Shown piece by piece: positions 5,793 through 7,264 of a stretch of DNA of 7,264 nucleotides. Position numbers and translations under genes: made by a program. Below the pieces are notes generated by a model. It was not told where the DNA came from. It was given only the letters and a program-made list of their open reading frames with translations, and made no database searches. Source of the stretch: Candidatus Kaiserbacteria bacterium (GTDB lineage Bacteria > Patescibacteriota > Minisyncoccia > Phycocordibacterales > UBA918); assembly GCA_023264435.1 (NCBI GenBank), contig JAHFMK010000022.1, positions 1 to 7,264 on the forward strand. Direction: 5' to 3'. Numbering within the stretch: the stretch's first letter is position 1; every line of letters starts with the position of its first letter.

Positions 5793-5821
5793 AGTATAGC
5801 AAATATACTCGCTTCTGTCCC
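5793..5821 (-). promoter_or_regulatory. Probable promoter of gyrB
   Basis: On the minus strand GGGACA (5816-5821, four of six matches to TTGACA) is followed after 17 bases by TATACT (5793-5798). The start near 5786 gives a leader of about 51 bases to the gyrB ATG. The -10 box is one arm of an inverted repeat (AGTATA 5793-5798, TATACT 5804-5809), which could also be a regulatory site. The 131-base pheT-gyrB gap shows no convincing terminator. Confidence 0.5.
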
Positions 5822-5866
5822 CTCCTAAAATCAGTATTTTGTGTCTATTTTTGAGGATATTTTTTC

Positions 5867-7264
5867 CTATCGTACTTCAAATCCACGAGCATTGAGTGTG
5901 GTCGTAATCCGTTCCATGAGTGGGGCTATTTCCTCATCAGTCAGTGTTTTTGCAGGTGACTGAAAAATGAGTCGAAATGCGTATGAAGTACGCGTGTCTT
6001 TTGTAAATGTATCTATGAGTGTCGTACGAACAAGCAAATCACTCCCCTCAGCTTTAATATGGGAGGCAACTGCATCAGCGGTTACTCCTTCATGCACCCA
6101 CAATGCAATGTCTCGTGAGACAAACGGATATAGTGAGTACGGAGTGAAAGTACACTCAGGCATAGGAATAAACGGGTCAGGTGTTGTTATTGGTGGAAGT
6201 GATGTAATGAGTGAAGAAAAATTACAGGTAAGTATTCCCTTTGAAATCGTCGTAACAAATTGTACGCCAAGTTTTGTTTCAAGTATTGTTTGCAATGTTG
6301 CGACATACTCATCATCTTTTCGTGTTGGTCCTGATAATTTTGTGCGTACACCAATCACAAGCTCTGTGTGTTCAGCCACATCACGTCCATCTGGAGTTCT
6401 TTCAAAAACCGTACCAATTTCAAATGCCTGTATACGAGTGAGTCCCAGTAAATCAACGTATACAATATTTTTATTCAATACCACTTCAATGTTTGGTGCG
6501 AGTGAACTTCGGAGATACTCCTTGTCACTTGCAAGTGCATTCAAAAGTTTAATTTCATCATGTGCATGAAATGATGACGTAATAACTTCTGAACATCCTT
6601 CGGCAATGAGTATGTCTCGCACTCGGTCACTATACAGCTGTCGCTGGTTTAATTCAGTCAGTGGTGCCTGATTCGGGACAACAGTACTAATATGCTCATA
6701 TCCATATATTCTTCCCACGTCTGCAATAATATCTTCTGGAATACAAATATCTGCTCGCTCAAAAGGTGCGGTTACCTCCCATCCATCATGATGTGCTGTA
6801 TAGGTAAATCCAAGTCGTCTAAAAATTGATTGAATAACATCCTTTTCAATTGCAATACCAAGCAGAGACTCAATGTGTGCATGCATAATTGGCACGGTTT
6901 TTGGTGAGAGAGGACGCGGATATACATCAGACACTCCTTCACATACACCACCCGCAATTTCAGTAATGAGTGATATCACATGAGTGAGTCCGTACATACA
7001 CAACGCAGGTGAAATATTATTTTCAAATCGCTTTGCTGAATCAGTCTGTAAGCTAAGTTTTTGTGCGGTCTTTCGTGTGATTTGTGGATTAAAATTCCCT
7101 GCTTCAAGAATAATATCGGTGGTTGTAGTATCAATGTGCGCGTATAGACCACCCTTCACTCCTGCGATACTGAGTGGAGTATCCGTGACCGCATCTACAA
7201 CGAGTTGCATGGTGTTATCAAGTGTACACGTTTCGTGAGAGAGTGTTGTTATCTGTTCGCCATC
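5867..7264 (-). CDS. pheT: Phenylalanine-tRNA ligase beta subunit, partial (N-terminus beyond the window)
   Basis: The minus-strand frame stays open through the right edge: bases 7211-7264 add 18 codons (DGEQITTLSHETCTLDNT) before the Met at 7210, so that Met is internal. In-window there are 465 residues, against roughly 780-800 for full bacterial PheT, so about 320 N-terminal residues are missing. Numbering from the edge: the end of the B3/B4 editing domain (1-105) with IAGVKGG (33-39), ILEAGNF and RFENN, where most PheT have RFERG; the B5 DNA-binding-like domain (about 118-190) ending in EDIIADVGRIYGYEHI; the catalytic-core-like domain (about 205-365); and the FDX-ACB tRNA-binding domain (about 372-465) with YPFVSRDIAL, SYAFRLIFQS and KTLTDEE. 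PheT pairs with PheS as an alpha2beta2 enzyme that charges tRNA-Phe; beta carries editing and tRNA binding. pheS is normally upstream and would lie to the right of the window. Confidence 0.95.
   Translation of the reverse strand, partial: DGEQITTLSHETCTLDNTMQLVVDAVTDTPLSIAGVKGGLYAHIDTTTTDIILEAGNFNPQITRKTAQKLSLQTDSAKRFENNISPALCMYGLTHVISLITEIAGGVCEGVSDVYPRPLSPKTVPIMHAHIESLLGIAIEKDVIQSIFRRLGFTYTAHHDGWEVTAPFERADICIPEDIIADVGRIYGYEHISTVVPNQAPLTELNQRQLYSDRVRDILIAEGCSEVITSSFHAHDEIKLLNALASDKEYLRSSLAPNIEVVLNKNIVYVDLLGLTRIQAFEIGTVFERTPDGRDVAEHTELVIGVRTKLSGPTRKDDEYVATLQTILETKLGVQFVTTISKGILTCNFSSLITSLPPITTPDPFIPMPECTFTPYSLYPFVSRDIALWVHEGVTADAVASHIKAEGSDLLVRTTLIDTFTKDTRTSYAFRLIFQSPAKTLTDEEIAPLMERITTTLNARGFEVR

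Noticed and set aside
5967..6569. Plus-strand 200-codon frame
   Set aside because: It lies antisense inside pheT, whose minus-strand frame matches PheT domains throughout.
3654..7264. Alternative genetic code (TGA as Gly or Trp, known in some Patescibacteria)
   Set aside because: No in-frame TGA interrupts conserved motifs in gyrB or pheT, and TGA ends the secreted protein directly before a terminator.

Overview
The window looks like chromosomal DNA from an uncultivated Candidate Phyla Radiation bacterium, probably of the Parcubacteria/Patescibacteria type. That placement is an inference from four things: AT-rich genes, weak or absent Shine-Dalgarno signals, a sortase next to a membrane-anchored CARDB-like surface protein, and small secreted proteins beside core housekeeping genes. 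TAG, TAA and TGA all appear to act as stops, so the standard bacterial code fits.

Layout. The left half (1-3622) is a cell-surface region. At the left edge, on the minus strand, is the start of a secreted protein made of 22-residue Tyr/Gly/Asn-rich tandem repeats; it runs out of the window. Next, also on the minus strand, is a 354-residue secreted protein of unknown function. Its GC content, codon choice and ribosome binding site differ from every neighbour, and it sits between a strong promoter with a long leader and an intrinsic terminator. A minus-strand sortase follows. Divergent from the sortase is a plus-strand single-pass membrane protein with an extracellular CARDB-like domain; the two genes fire from back-to-back promoters with very short leaders.

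The right half (3654-7264) is housekeeping. gyrB (DNA gyrase subunit B, complete) and pheT (phenylalanyl-tRNA synthetase beta subunit, lacking its N-terminal part at the right edge) are both on the minus strand. gyrB is convergent with the CARDB gene across only 31 bases and has a likely promoter of its own between itself and pheT.

How the genes may work together: the sortase could process or anchor surface proteins made nearby, but no LPXTG-type sorting signal is visible in any protein whose C-terminus lies in the window. The repeat protein's C-terminus is outside. I see no CRISPR array, tRNA, rRNA, transposase or phage gene. The most unusual items are the repeat protein, the compositionally foreign secreted-protein cassette and the palindrome-rich leader in front of that cassette.
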